Counted from the stretch's first letter, positions 12,385 through 24,422 are shown. The stretch is 64,000 nucleotides of DNA from Larus michahellis (GCF_964199755.1 NC_133910.1:4362501-4426500), one strand, 5' to 3'. Numbers and translations are program-made. Notes: generated by a model not told the origin, from the sequence alone.

Positions 12385-15300
12385 GTGGTGAAGTGAGGGG
12401 GGGGGGAGGGTGTGTGGTGGGGCTGGGGCCCTGCAGGAGAAGGTGCCTTGCACAAGGCTGTGCTATGGCCCGGCGGCACTGCCGGGATTTGTCCTTGGCA
12501 CCGGGATTGGGCCTTGGCACTGTGCTCCAAGAGCAGCTGGTGGAAGTGTGTCCGTCAGCTGGGGCGGTGGGTGGGAGCCCAGCAGAAGGGGCTGCGGCAG
12601 CTGGGAGCGATGGGGCTGGGAAGACAGAACATCCTGGGGATGTACCTGCTCGGTGGGAGAAGCTCGGGGAGCCTCCGGGCTGCTGGAAAACCACTGAAAC
12701 CAGCACCCCGAAGCAGCAGGCTTTTCCCAAAGAAAGATAACAAGAGCTGGCACCAGAATTATGGCTTCTTGAACTGCTTTTTTTTTTTTTTAAAAAAATA
12801 AATAAAAATCAATTCTTATCATATAAACATAAGTCCATTCTTCTGGTGTAATTCCATCAGTGTAATCAGGTCCCTCCAGGCTTTGACTTGTCCTTGCTCA
12901 CAAAGAAACACCAAATGAAAAATGAGAGGTTCTTTTTTATTTTGGGATGTTTGGGCTAAATTCCCGGCGCAGGTCAGGTCCGGTCAGGCAGTACCGCCGT
13001 GTGCGGGTGGATGTTTTGTTGATGTTTCTATGTAAATTTTCCTGCTATGTTGTGCTTGGATTTCTAACACTCGGTTTATGCATTTAAAATATCCCTCCAA
13101 ACTATGAATTCTAATTAATAATTGGTAGTCTTTTAATGATCAACCAATGATCGTTTATCAACAACCAACAGCTGCATCATCTCAATGCCTGGAAGTGATT
13201 TGTGTTAATGAATTAAACCTCAGAAGAGAGAAGCCAGTTCGGTTCCCAGGCGTTCAACGCAAAACCTTTTCAAAAGAGTAGACGATTGCAGAGCATAACA
13301 GTTTAGGTTGGGGAATGGAGAATAATAACGTATCCAATTGAAAGTGCAGGGGAATTTAGAGAGGAAAAATGTAATTACCTGAGCTGGAAAGAAGCCAGAC
13401 ACAATGTTTAAAATCTCATTCTTATGAACTGTGTCTTGGCATCCTTAATGACTGCAGGATCATAAGACGTGGCACATATTTTATTCGCTTGGAAACTAAA
13501 AGAAAAACAAAGGAAATCTGGGGGTTTTTGATTTTTTTTTTTTTCTTTTTCTTCCTGATTCTGGAAACCTCTTCTGCTATTTCACAAACCAGTGTAACAC
13601 ATGCTTGGAGTTATGACCCAGCGTAGAACAAAAGCAGACAGACAAAAGAAAAAAAAACAAAAGAGAAAAATTAAATAAGAAATGTGTTTGATTTCACTTT
13701 CATTAGTGTGATCTGCAGAAACAGCCAAAGGAAAATAAAATGTTTTTGTTTTTTGAAAGAAACTGTCCTCCCTTTCTGGCAGGAGCTGGCACATGAGCCC
13801 TGAGTCACCCCCTGGCCCAGCGCCCCTCCTCGGCACCCGCGTCTTTCAGATCCCGCCAGGCTCCAGATACAGAGATGATATTTCTGAAATACTAAACTTT
13901 TTATGTTGCTTAAATATCTGTGTATAGCCAGAGAGGCTGGAGTCTCCTGGGACAGAGGGATCCGGGGGCTTTGAGTTATCCCCGAGCCCAGCCCAGGCAG
14001 AGCAGCACGAGAGGAACTGGTTTCGTGCCAGAAAGATTATAGCAATTTATTTTTCTGTCGTAGGGAGCGGGACTAGCCTTAGCCTTCTACAGATCTCCTT
14101 CCTCCAGTCTCCATCGAATGGGAGGTACGTGAGTTTTAGGATTAGCGAAGTTTACAGTATTAAGAAATCAGCGCTGGACAAATAACGGGATGCTGCTATC
14201 GGTTTCAGCGATAGCTGCTTTCGCTGTAACAGCGAGTGACAAGCTCCTGCACAACGAGTCCTGGGGAATAAAAGCCAAGCTCAGAAGTGCTTGTGACGCT
14301 AATTAATTATAAATCCATTGCTGATAGAATCAAAGCTGTGCAAGGGGCGCTCTTATTCATGCAAATGCGGGTTTGAGGATTGGAAACGCATTTTTTTTTT
14401 TTGGCAACAAGCGAGAAGCGGGTTTTTTCAAAATTTTAAAGGGAATGGAAAAGTTGACCAAACAGCTTTTAGATTCACATGTCCTTCATGTGACGCACAC
14501 CATGAGGTTTCAATTGGCTTTTGAGCCATCTTAAACTAAAAAGCAACCAAACAAAAGGTAGTTTTAAATACAAGCTATTATTGCCTAATTTGTTAACTGT
14601 TAAAATGGTTAACGCTGAAAACTCATCAAATGCTTTTGGTCCACCCAAAGCTGTACTTTGGGCGGGATTTTAGTCTGAAAACTTAGCATGATCACAGCCA
14701 GGATATTTCTGGGGGCAGAGAAGGGCTTCATTATCATCATTATCTTACAGACAGAAGCTGCGGGTCTGAAAATCGCCATCAGCCAGGAGAAAAATGACCC
14801 CCCCGCGCCTGCTGTGACTTCAGGGGGGAGCCGGGCCCATTTCGGCCTCTCCACTGCAAACCCTGCTCCACGCGTTGCATCCTGCTGCGGAGGTAATTTG
14901 TGGGTACAGCTCAAAGTGCTTTAATTAGCAGCAGATGACCATCCCTGAAAAAATGGCAGCAGCTACTGAGGATGGTGAGTTTCTAGATGGAAAGCGGATG
15001 GAGGCATCATCCGAGGGCTGCAGGGGTCAGTGGGAGACTTTAATTTAGTGGCTTTTGCAGAGGTCTGAGGCGAGAGGAGGGCAGGGGGCTCCTCAGATTC
15101 AGAGCCAGATGAGGTGACTTCCATTTTTGGGCCATTTCTCTTGTAAAACAGCTTGGAACCCCACCGTCTCTCAAGGTGCTATGGTATATTTTGAATCGGT
15201 GCCACCGTGGGTGCCCTCTCGTCCCTTTGCCCCCAGCGGCTGCAGCTGCTCCCTGGTCACACGCAGCGCCGAGTCCCAGGTTTGCTTCAAAATGCACGTT

Positions 15301-15751
15301 GATGACCAGAGCTCTTCTCCCCATCTTTTACTGAAACAAATGTAACACTCGATGGACAGGCCCGCTAAGCCCGTTTAGTTCATCACCGGGCACAGATGAA
15401 GGTCACCCTGCCAAACACTCATAATTCCTATTCGCACTATAAATATGCATTTGATTCATTGTCTCCGGTCACTTCCATCACGAGTGATGGAAGAGGCATC
15501 CCAGCAGCCCCCCGCTCCTCCCTGCAGTGATGTGAGTCACTGTCATGGCTCTGACGCTTCATCCGTGGCAATAATTGTAATTTATGCTCCAAAAATGTTG
15601 GGGGAGCTGCGTTCAGGGTTTTAATTCATCCCTGGGGTGTGATGGCCAAGGGTTGGGCTGGAGTGGGGTTGGGGTGGAGTAAGCGTGTTTGGAGTAGAGG
15701 GGCTTAGCTCCCCTGGGAGCCCCTTGAGAAGGTGGTCTTGGATGAGTATAA
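12385..15751. other. Intergenic region between solo LTR and CR1, no gene recognised
   Basis: This stretch starts with a G-rich run (about 12,396-12,426) that could form a G-quadruplex. It then passes into AT-rich sequence at 12.78-13.5 kb and 14.3-14.65 kb. The part around 13,080-13,230 holds several TAATTA-like and ATTGG-like motifs and looks like non-coding regulatory DNA. Open frames on both strands have no recognisable domain. Confidence 0.5.
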
Positions 15752-16312
15752 ATTCATAGAATCGTGGAATGGTTTGGGTTGGAAGGGACCTTAAAGAGCA
15801 TCTCGTTCCAACCCCCCCTGCCCTGGGCAGGGACACCTCCCACCAGCCCAGGTTGCTCCAAGCCCCGTCCAACCTGGCCTTGAACCCCTCCAGGGATGGG
15901 GCAGCCACAGCTTCTCTGGGCAACCTGGGCCAGCGGCTCACCGCCCTCACAGCAAACAATTTCTTCCTCAGATCTCATCTAAATCTCCCCTCTTTCAGTT
16001 TAAAACCAGCACCCCTTGTCCCATGGCTCCCCTCCCTGCTCCAGAGTCCCTCCCCAGCTTTCCTGGAGCCCCTTGAGGGACTGGAAGGGGCTGGAAGGTC
16101 TCCCCGGAGCCTTCTCTTCTCCAGGCTGAACCCCCCCAGCTCTCTCAGCCTGTCCCCACAGCAGAGGGGCTCCAGCCCTCCCAGCATCTCCGGGGCCTCC
16201 TCTGGCCCCGCTCCCACAGCTCCGTGTCCTTCTGCTGTTGGTGGCCCCAGAGCTGGAGGCAGCAACTGCAAGTCGGGGAGGGGGGGGAAGGGGTGTCACC
16301 AGAGCGCGGTGG
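15752..16312 (-). mobile_element. CR1 LINE, 5'-truncated 3' fragment
   Basis: On the - strand the fragment encodes the C-terminal tail of the CR1 reverse transcriptase protein (for example WPRLPREAVAAPSLEGFKAR). It then runs through the typical 3' end, GGTCCCTTCCAACCC followed by an ATTCTATG-type repeat, seen here as CATAGAAT at 15,754-15,761. Only about the last 560 bp of the element remain, as is usual for CR1. Its far end fades into the G-rich sequence just upstream of the ATP6V1G1 promoter boxes, so the exact boundary is approximate. Confidence 0.95.
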
Positions 16313-16410
16313 CTCCGTTCTCGGGGGGGATGTGACACCCCCGTATCCCCCCCCGAGGTCGGGAGACGCTGCTGCAGGGGACCGGGGGGGTGTCCCACGG
16401 CGGGGAGGGG

Positions 16411-16480
16411 GCGTGGTCATGGAGATAGAGGCGTGGCTTGCCAGTCTGGGGCGTGGCCTGACCGCTGGGGGCGTGGCCTG
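16411..16480 (+). promoter_or_regulatory. Four GCGTGG boxes with exact 20-bp spacing
   Basis: GCGTGG begins at 16,411, 16,431, 16,451 and 16,471. Each is preceded by G and followed by a T/C-rich triplet, and the last two copies read GGGGCGTGGCCTG. The motif fits GC/GT boxes bound by Sp and KLF factors (established for the motif class). Binding here is inference. The array ends about 50 bp upstream of the start codon. Confidence 0.75.
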
Positions 16481-16483
16481 CCC

Positions 16484-16499
16484 TGACGTAGTGACGTAG
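16484..16499 (+). promoter_or_regulatory. Two abutting TGACGTAG (CRE/ATF-like) sites
   Basis: TGACGTAG occurs twice with no gap at 16,484-16,491 and 16,492-16,499, directly after the GC-box array and 33 bp before the start codon. TGACGT is the core of CREB/ATF sites (established). That these factors act here is inference. Confidence 0.65.
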
Positions 16500-16531
16500 C
16501 GACGGCGGGGCGCTGAGGGGAAGGAGCCGCC

Positions 16532-16613
16532 ATGGCGAGCCAGTCGCAGGGCATCCAGCAGCTGCTGCAGGCCGAGAAGCGCGCCGCCGAGAAGGTGGCC
16601 GAGGCCCGCAAGC
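16532..16613 (+). CDS. ATP6V1G1: ATP6V1G1 coding exon 1
   Basis: This exon encodes residues 1-27 plus one base of the next codon. It ends AAGC|GTGAGT, a strong donor. The frame stays open into the intron (to 17,107) but leaves the family sequence at the donor. Confidence 0.97.
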
Positions 16614-19335
16614 GTGAGTACGGCCCGCCCGGCCTTGCCTTAACCCGCCGCGGGGGCCCCCCCGCCGCCTCAGGCCTTGTCCCCTCAGGGGAGAGGGGGA
16701 GCTGGTTGGATGCGGCGTCGCGGGGCTCCCTCCCCAGGGCTATGAGGGGCGGTGGTGAGCGCATTAGGGCTCCCTGGGGGGTGCAGCGTTGTTCTGTGCC
16801 TCCGGGGGCCTGCCTTCTGTTTGAGGGTGTGGAAAGGGATGTCGGATGCACCCTGGCAGCAGTGGGGAGGCTTGGTAGCTGGAGAGGCCTCCACAGGTCT
16901 TGGAGGAGCTCAGGGGCTCCTGGTCCAGTGGGACTGCTCTCTAGGAGACCACCATCAGAACCCTGGCCTTCCTGGCAGCAGGGTCTTCAGTTGGGGCTTG
17001 ATTGCGCTTATTTGCTTGTGCTTATCTTTCCTAGCTTTAAATTTATGTGTTTCTTTGTGATGAAAGCAGTGTATTTCTCTCTTGATGATTACGTATTTTA
17101 TAGTTGAGAGAGGTACTCCTTAGGGACCCAAGTTAGCTTTTCCTGTTAAATGAGAGAAAGTCAAGTTAGAAAGATCCGCGCCTTTTGAGATTTTTAGAAG
17201 TTTTTTCTGCTTCAAGCATTTATTTTTTTTTTTTTCAATGGAGCCGCACTGTGTTATGGTTCTGCCCCCTGGCAGTTTTGCAAGAAGCAGATTGTTGTAG
17301 CTCACTCTAATGATGATAGCCTTGGGGGGGAGGGTGTGGTGAAAAGTCCAGGAGGGGAAGTCGATGCAGTAGCCAGGTTTTCTGTTAGTTGCACAATTTG
17401 CTTGAGACAAAACTAAGCCTTAAATGCTCCTTGGGATCACTCAGGGATGTTGCATGCTCATATGAGCAAGGCCAGACCTGTAGGTTGTCTGTTGCATCCA
17501 CTGGTTCAGAGAATGTCTCCGTTTCTCACTGATGGAAGCTCATTGCATGCTGAGCTTGGTGATGGTTCGGTAGCACGCAGGGTGACCTCGTGCTCCTGAG
17601 CTTGGCTGACACCACAGAGCTGGAGGGGCTGCAAGGGTGTGCAGTGCCCTGCTGTTGCCTGCTGCAGAAGGATCTGCTGCAATAACAAATGCTACAGTGA
17701 TTGTTGTGCATCGGGCAGCTGGAGAGGTGTGGGGGAAGAAATATGCTTTCACTATTTTCTCTTCTTTATTTCATTTGGTGTGTTCTTTGGAAACAGGGAA
17801 GAATCGGAGGCTGAAGCAGGCAAAAGAAGAAGCCCAGGCAGAGATTGAGCAGTACCGCCTGCAGAGGGAGAAGGAGTTCAAAGCCAAGGAAGCAGCGGTT
17901 TGTTTTCTAGATCATTCACTGTTACCTGCCCAGCCTCTTAGCCTTGCGTTTGGGGTTACTTGCCTTGAGAGCAGCCCTTGGTGTGGAACATGTTGCTGGA
18001 GAAGTACTTCCCTAACTGCCTTCCTCTGATGCACAGCCACGTGTCACAGGAGGGAAAAAAAGTGGAAGTGAATCAGAACATGGTGTATTGCATCTCAACA
18101 GCCAGAACTATTGACTAGCAGTGAATTAGCTTAATGAGCTCATGTACTGTCTGGTGCCCTGATGGGTGGCAGCCTCTCAACCTGGTGTATGTGGCAGTGT
18201 CAAAACAGACTAAGGTCATTCCTTTTCTGACAGGCTGGTTTCTGCCATGCTAATGTGGTAGAAACTGCTTGCCTTGTAGATGCTGTGCTCTTGCTGAACC
18301 AGTTGTAAGGCCTGTGTTCTGCTCAGCAGTCTTGCCTGCTGTGTTCCTTTCCTTCTGAGCAAGAGGAGGTATTCCCAAAAGGTGCAGAACCAGGGCCCTT
18401 CACCTGCCGAGGGCTGTAGCACAGCCAGGGTTTTTCCACTGCCTGCGTGGCCCTGTCAGTTCTGAAATCTTCAAGAAATGACCTGGCAGCCCTCCCCTCT
18501 GTCCGTCGTCTGGTTAGCACGATACCACCTCCTCTGTTCTCCTGCGTAATAGCCTTCATGTCAGTAGGTCTAGATTAATATTTTACAATCGCTTGTTAGC
18601 TTGGCTCAGTAGGCGTACGGTACCAGGCAATTCCAGGTTGCTTATGGGGCAAGAATGGTGGTGTAAGCTGTCCTTGCTGTGCGTATTTCACGGCCCACAG
18701 TCCTGTTAGGAAGACAGAGATTTTCATAAAGGTTCTCCAAGGGTAGACACAATGGGATGATGTGAAGACTCTGCTTGAACTAAATCATGGGTGTTACTTT
18801 TCTTACACTATCTATTACAGTAGTGCTCAGGGATTCACGGTACCAGTCACCAGTTCAGCAGGACCTTTATTTCAGGCACTCTTCAGAAACCTATGCTCTA
18901 AACTGAGAGATAATGAGTGAGAGAGGATAAAAGGTGTGGGCTGTGGGTGAAATACAAACTTGGGCAAGGTTAGTGGGAAATCTGAGCAGAGAATCCAACA
19001 GCACTATTTAATATTTTTTTTTTTATAGTGCAGTTCCGCGATCAGCAAGGATTAATGGTTGAGATGCAGTGAGGCAGTCCAGAATAACAAAATACTGAGA
19101 TGGGTGTAGTGTTTTCTTTGTCAAACGACTCACATCTGATCTTTCTCTTTGCTATTTCTAGGCGCTTGGATCTCATGGCAGCTGCACCACTGAAGTTGAG
19201 AAAGAGACCCAGGAAAAGATGAGTGTGATCCAGCAGAACTTCCAGAAGAACCGTGAAGTGGTCTTGTCCCAGCTGTTGTCACTAGTGTGTGACATCAAAC
19301 CTGAAATCCATGTGAATTACCGCATCAATGGGTAG
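16532..19335 (+). CDS. ATP6V1G1: V-type proton ATPase subunit G1 (three coding exons)
   Basis: This gene encodes subunit G of the cytosolic V1 sector of the vacuolar proton pump. Paired with subunit E, it forms the peripheral stalks that hold the catalytic head still while the rotor turns, acidifying endosomes, lysosomes and secretory granules. The coding exons are 16532-16613, 17797-17897 and 19162-19335, joined with phase 1 then phase 0, giving 118 residues, the length of human G1. The N-terminus (MASQSQGIQQLLQAEKR) and the C-terminus (ending EIHVNYRING) match G1. The body is a charged, Lys/Glu-rich helix of about 60 residues typical of the stalk coiled coil. It is G1 rather than G3 because of the ARKRKNRRLKQAKEEAQAE segment. 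The second intron's donor (GCG|GTTTGT) is weak. CpG-rich start and lack of TATA fit ubiquitous expression. Confidence 0.97.
17797..17897 (+). CDS. ATP6V1G1: ATP6V1G1 coding exon 2
   Basis: The acceptor is GGAAACAG at 17,789-17,796. The exon's 101 bases plus the carried C give 34 codons, from RKNRRLKQ to KAKEAA, matching the central stalk helix. The donor GCG|GTTTGT is poor beyond the GT. If the intron is retained, the frame continues 43 codons to a stop at 18,027-18,029. Confidence 0.96.
19162..19335 (+). CDS. ATP6V1G1: ATP6V1G1 coding exon 3 with stop
   Basis: The acceptor TTTGCTATTTCTAG is followed by GCG CTT GGA (ALGSHGS). The frame ends NYRING and TAG at 19,333-19,335. This exon differs most from human G1 (for example QQNFQKNREVVLSQLLSLV), as expected for the less conserved C-terminal half. 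Confidence 0.96.
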   Translation, partial: ALGSHGSCTTEVEKETQEKMSVIQQNFQKNREVVLSQLLSLVCDIKPEIHVNYRING

Positions 19336-19533
19336 TAGTGGAAGAAGGAAATAAGCATACTGGAAGTGCTGGTAGTAACGTTTGAGCTTCAGGTGGAACG
19401 TACAGCTCTTAGCCATACCTTAACTGTTGTTCTTGTAAATGTGTTAAATTATTTCAGTGAGTTGTAAGTCATCGATACATTGTTGGAGTTCTGTTAATTT
19501 CTCTCTTGACACGGATTCAGAGCTTATTCAACC

Positions 19534-19573
19534 ATTAAATGCCCGTGTCTCAAATCTGTGCTAAGTTATTAAA
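19534..19573 (+). terminator. ATP6V1G1: Candidate poly(A) signals of ATP6V1G1
   Basis: ATTAAA occurs at 19,534-19,539 and 19,568-19,573, about 200 and 235 bases after the stop, with GT-rich sequence downstream of the first. An AATAAA at 20,203-20,208 could serve a longer 3' UTR. Which signal is used cannot be decided from the sequence. Confidence 0.5.
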
Positions 19574-22500
19574 TATATATTCAAGTTGCCACACTAATGC
19601 TCCCTTTTTATCTAGATAGTATTCAGTGAGGGGCTTTCCTCTGGGAAGCAGGGAGAGAGATGCTGGCCAGGTTTAAACAGAGAACCTGTGTCAGTAGCTG
19701 TTAGACCTGTGTAACTGTATTCTTGTTGACCAAAATGCGTTTTTCAGTGTGTTCTTAACCTTTGTACAGGGGTTAAACCTTGTAAGAAGAATTCTCTGGC
19801 TGTACAGTGCTGGCTGATAATTTTCAGGTGCTTGAGTTTCTCTGTATTGAATCTCCTCTGTATATTCTGCTGTTAGCTTGAGTTACAAGTCTGGCACTAT
19901 GACACTTGAAAGTAAAAACACTTATTTAACTCCAAAGTCTGTAGTCAGTCGTCTTGTTCCTGCTGACTTCTTCTGAGGGTGCAGAAAAGTCTTGCTGTGT
20001 TGCGCGGGAGCCTGGATTCTGAAGAATGAATATCAAGTATTGACAAAAGAAACAGTAAGAGATACGGCAAATGTCTGAAGGTCGCAGTAAGTAAGTTAAA
20101 AACCCATTACAGAGCTCCTCCTCTTGGCTCTGCTCTGGTGCTTTACCTGCCAGATCATTCTGAAAACCTTCAGGAACAAATGTTCTTGTGACCATTAGGG
20201 GAAATAAAATGTTGCCAGTTCACTGGAATAGCTTGATAGCCAGGCGCTGTGCAGTAATTATCCTTCCTTCAGTCAAATACTGGTCACTGCTTGTTTATTC
20301 CAAGGTCATACTGTATCCTGCAGCATCTTGCCGTACCCGGAAACTGTGTGAAATAACTGTGTCGGGATTTTGCATAGCTTTCTAGCTCTTTTAATCAAAA
20401 GTACACACGAATATATCATGAAGTTTCATGTTTCAGCGGTTTCTTCCTCACCAGCAGAATGGTAAATATAGCTTTGCTTTTTTGTTGAGTTCAGTTTAAG
20501 GCTTTTTGCAGAAAAGAGACCTCGATGAGCGCGTACCTCATCAGCAGTTGAGGATCTAAGCAAGAAACCGTATTGATGCTGTGCCTCAGACAGGACGTCC
20601 TGTGTTTCCTCGCTCCCTCAGTGTAGCATTGAAAAGCCTCTCAGGCCTGTAGAGTTTGATTGTGATTGGGAGGGAGGAAAGCAGGGTGGATGGAAGTCGT
20701 AACGCAGGAACGAATGTCTGCAGTCACGCCGGGCAATGAAAGAGTAGGCTGCTGTGGTGTCTCCTCTTGTGGTATTTTATGGGAATGTACTGTAGTTCTG
20801 AAAGGAATTCTTTAGGAATTCAAGCTATTAAAGGGGTTGTAAAATTGAAACAAAAGCCTCCTGCAAAGTTAAATGTGCCAGGCTGGGTAAAAAGCCAGGT
20901 TGGTACAAGGAGAACAGGATCAAAGCAGTTTTAATCAGTCTGGTCTAATGACTGGAGAGGTGCTACGGCCTCGTAAAAGGTTGCAGCCGTGCTAATTCGA
21001 GTCTGTCCTTTGGAGATGAAACATTTCTTCCTGGTGAGAACAGGTGCTCAGGCTCCAGCATGGTACTCCTAATAGAAGTCCTCCTAGCTCCAGGCTGTAA
21101 TTAGCAATTTCATCCTGTTTGTTTATCAGCAAAAGACTGTTATTCTGTCCAGGAAAAATATAGCGCGCGCGCCCCACTTTCTCATCTTGGTTCCTAAGTT
21201 TCCCTTTGTTAATGAGGACATTCTATCCTTGCTCTCCAGAATACTAAGAGGCAAGAGAAAAAGAAAAACTCTTCCCTGTTTATTTCCTCTTGGCAAAAGG
21301 TGGTGTGAAGACGCTCCCTTTAGAACGTTGTGTTGCAAGAATATAAATTTTCTGTAGTATTTCCCTGGAACTTAACTGCTTAGAATTACCAGGTGCTCTG
21401 CCTTTGCACAGAAGCGAATATTTCCACTTACTGCTCTCCAGGAAGGCTGGCTTTGTTTGCAGTGTAAACATTTTATTTTAAATTGAGATTCTCTCATCCT
21501 ATGCTGTGATGCCCCGGGAAAGGGAGACCTCCTGCAGTCTTTGTGCCTAAGCCAGGCTGTGCCGGAAGAATACTCTGCAGGGAACAGTTTTCTATTGACA
21601 AAGGTGTGGAGTTGGACACGTGGCTTCTTGCCTCTGAAATCCAATTTTCCTAGGCTTTCTGCAGCAAGTTTGATTAGGAAGAGTAAAACTTACCCCAGCT
21701 GCTAGTACAAACCTGTCTCCAAATTCTCCCTGCTGCTGATCTCCGTAATTCCTTGCATGTGTGGCCCCACGTATATGAGCCATAGTTTGCTCTTGTACCA
21801 CAGAAAGGACCAGAACCTGCTTTGGGCACATACGCCGCTGTCTGATTGCCTTAATTTGAGCTCTCCTCCCTGGAAATACTGGCTGGTTGCCAGGATGGTG
21901 GCGCTCCTGGTGCTGTATGGAGGCAAGAAGCCGTCAGCACTTGCGTCTTGTTGCGTTTCCGCGATGCCAAAGTGAGTGGCTACTTCTGCTGATTTCTCTC
22001 AGTGAAAACTGCTTGCAAATAAGCACTTTCTCCTGGGATCGATGCAGGCATATTAGGATTTACACGGTGCAATTTGGCTGCAGTCACATCCGTGTTCATC
22101 AGCTATGGCTTGTGCTTGATTTTTGTGGAATCTCTTTTCAGGCATTATCTATGTATTTATAGAGTTGATGCATTTCACTTTTAAAATGCCATTGAGAAGG
22201 CGTGTAATCTGTACAAGCACCAGATGGACAAATGGCTTATTAACGGCAGAATGCGAGTGTCATCTGGAGGGCTTAACGTGCAGGACCAGGCACAATTAAG
22301 GACACGCGTTTGTGCTGCTTGAAGCCAGAGTTCAATTTTGAGGGCCCGCCTGTGTTGATGGCGCTCGCTCCCGCTGCTCGGTCTGAAGGTCGGTGTGTCC
22401 TTCCTGCTGCTGCCTCTTCAAGCGGGGGGTCAGAGAGCTCAGCACCCCTCCGGGAGGGCAGGCAGAGGGGAAACCAAAGCCCCCATCCCGCTCAGGTCCA

Positions 22501-24405
22501 TCATCTCTGCTCACTCTAATGGGGCTCGGTATATTTTTTAGATTGGTTCAGAGCCAGGACGGGTTTGATCCCCTTTTGTGTGATATTTAACTTGTAATAT
22601 TTTTTTGTTTGTTTGTTGCAGAGAAAGTAATTTTCTCCTCTAAAGATCCCCCCTGCCGTTTTCCCTTCCAGGCTCACCTGGAAGAGAAACCTTTCCAGGG
22701 TCCAAACAGAGAAATAAAGGAGGGACATCACCCCCAGCCCCATATCTGGACTCCGGGAGTTTGAGGGCGCTGTTGTTAAGAGGGGAGCAATCCTGTCTGC
22801 CGGTGCTTTATCACAAACTCTCGCGGCAGCTTGATGGGGACAGTTTCAGAACCGCAAGAGAGGACCCCAAATTTCCCCGGCGCTGTGGCTACTGCTGAAG
22901 ATGGATGAGCCGTTCCTCGCTCTGCCCTGCGGAGACAGGCCGCTGCTAGACGGTAACACAAACGAATCATCCAAGGTATTCCGGTGTGTAAGTCCAAATC
23001 TGGCAACCTTAAATTCCTCATCCTGCTTTTGTGAGGTCCCTACACAGTTCCTGATGGTCTTTAATATATTTTTATTTTTTTTTATATACTGACTATAAGC
23101 CCATGAAGCTGTTGGCAGTCCCTCTCCCCTTCCTTCTGTCCCCAGCTCTGGGCTCCTGCTGATTTCCCCACCCGAGCCCAGATCAAGCGGGACTCACTGG
23201 CAATAAGTAACCCCACGGAAAAGCCAGCAGCTCCTGGCCTGCGAGGGAGCTCGTGGGAGGTGTGAACAGCGAGACAGGGTGACCCAGCAATAGCCAGGCT
23301 CGGTCTTATAAAAACACACCCCAATTTTGACTGACCTAAATACTCTGGTGCTCTCTTGCCCTTCTGGTGTACCATCGCACGGTCCCTTCTGTAGGTTATA
23401 GATAACAGTGCCATTCCTCTGGTATGAAACTTGCTCGTTTCTCCTCTCTGTCTCTCTTTTCCTCATCTGGAATCTCTTTCCCTTTTATTTGACATCACTA
23501 GTTCTTGCATTAATGCATAATAAGAAAGACAAACCTAGAACCCACTGACCCCAGCAGAGGCTTTGGCTTCAAGCATTAAAAAGAAAAGACTATCAAGAAC
23601 CCTCAAGATCAACGTTTTGTTGAAGAAAGTTCCCCAAACTAATCCAAGAAAGGAGCATAGTGTAATTTTTCTTAGAGGTCGAAAGGAGAAAGTACTAATT
23701 TCATGCAGAAAAGATTGTATCTGGGACTGGCATAGAAATAGAAAATAAATAGGTATTAAATTACAGTCGGCTGTTTCAAAATAATCTAATAAAGCATCTG
23801 CTGGATCAATAGCCGCGTCATTATCCAAGGCACATAGCAGGCTGCCCCTGTTTTAATTTGAGATGCAAGAGGCTTTTGCATTACCATAATAAAAAGAATA
23901 ATACTTTAAGACTTCACAGTAAAAAGACAGAAGTAGAGGGGGAAAAAAAAAAAACCCCAAGAACGGCACTTTATGCCTTAAGCAAGCGTCATTTTTAATT
24001 TGAAACATGTAATTTAGGGATATTGTGAAATAAAGTTTTTATATTTAATGACTGTCAGTCTGTCAGCTTGGCTGAGCTGTTCTACAGAGAAACAAAAAAC
24101 CAAAAAAACTGAAAACCCGACCCAGCGTCCGTGAAAGAAGACTTTGTGTGCAGGGAGAGAGGGGAAGGGCGAGACAAGGCTTTCAACTACTTTGTTCTCC
24201 TAATTAAGGCTCGCTGGAAGGAAAAATAGCGATGGAACAGTTAACAGTTAGAAAGTGCAGTTTCATCAGAAGAAAACGAGATCTGCCCGTGCGTTGGCCG
24301 CTGCAGCGGGCACGGAGCTGTGTAGGGAGAAACTGCGGTCGCGTGGGGACCGCTGCAAATAAAGCAGGGGTGAGAGCGATGTGTCACCAGCCTTTCAAAT
24401 AGTGC

Positions 24406-24422
24406 AAAAAAAAAAAAAAAAA
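24406..24422. repeat. Poly(A) run of 17
   Basis: This is an uninterrupted run of 17 A with no recognisable SINE or processed gene copy next to it. Confidence 0.95.

Larger units (their letters stand above)
16290..16760 (+). promoter_or_regulatory. ATP6V1G1: CpG-rich promoter region and first exon of ATP6V1G1
   Basis: CG dinucleotides and GC content rise sharply around the first coding exon, as at CpG-island promoters of housekeeping genes. No TATA box lies in the expected position. The start codon at 16,532 has a good context (GCCGCCATGG). Transcription probably begins within a few tens of bases upstream, near the GACGGCGGGGCG at 16,501-16,512, but the exact start cannot be read from the sequence. 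Confidence 0.8.

Noticed and set aside
16532-17107. 191-codon uninterrupted frame starting at the ATP6V1G1 ATG
   Set aside because: Reads through the strong exon 1 donor into intron 1. Only the first 27 codons match the family.
22901-22952. Possible TMEM268 first coding exon (MDEPFLALPCGDRPLLD with a phase-1 donor)
   Set aside because: It has a good start context and the right phase, but the donor GTAACA is weaker and the length does not match the family. The exon at 30,717-30,822 fits in phase, donor strength and exact residue count.
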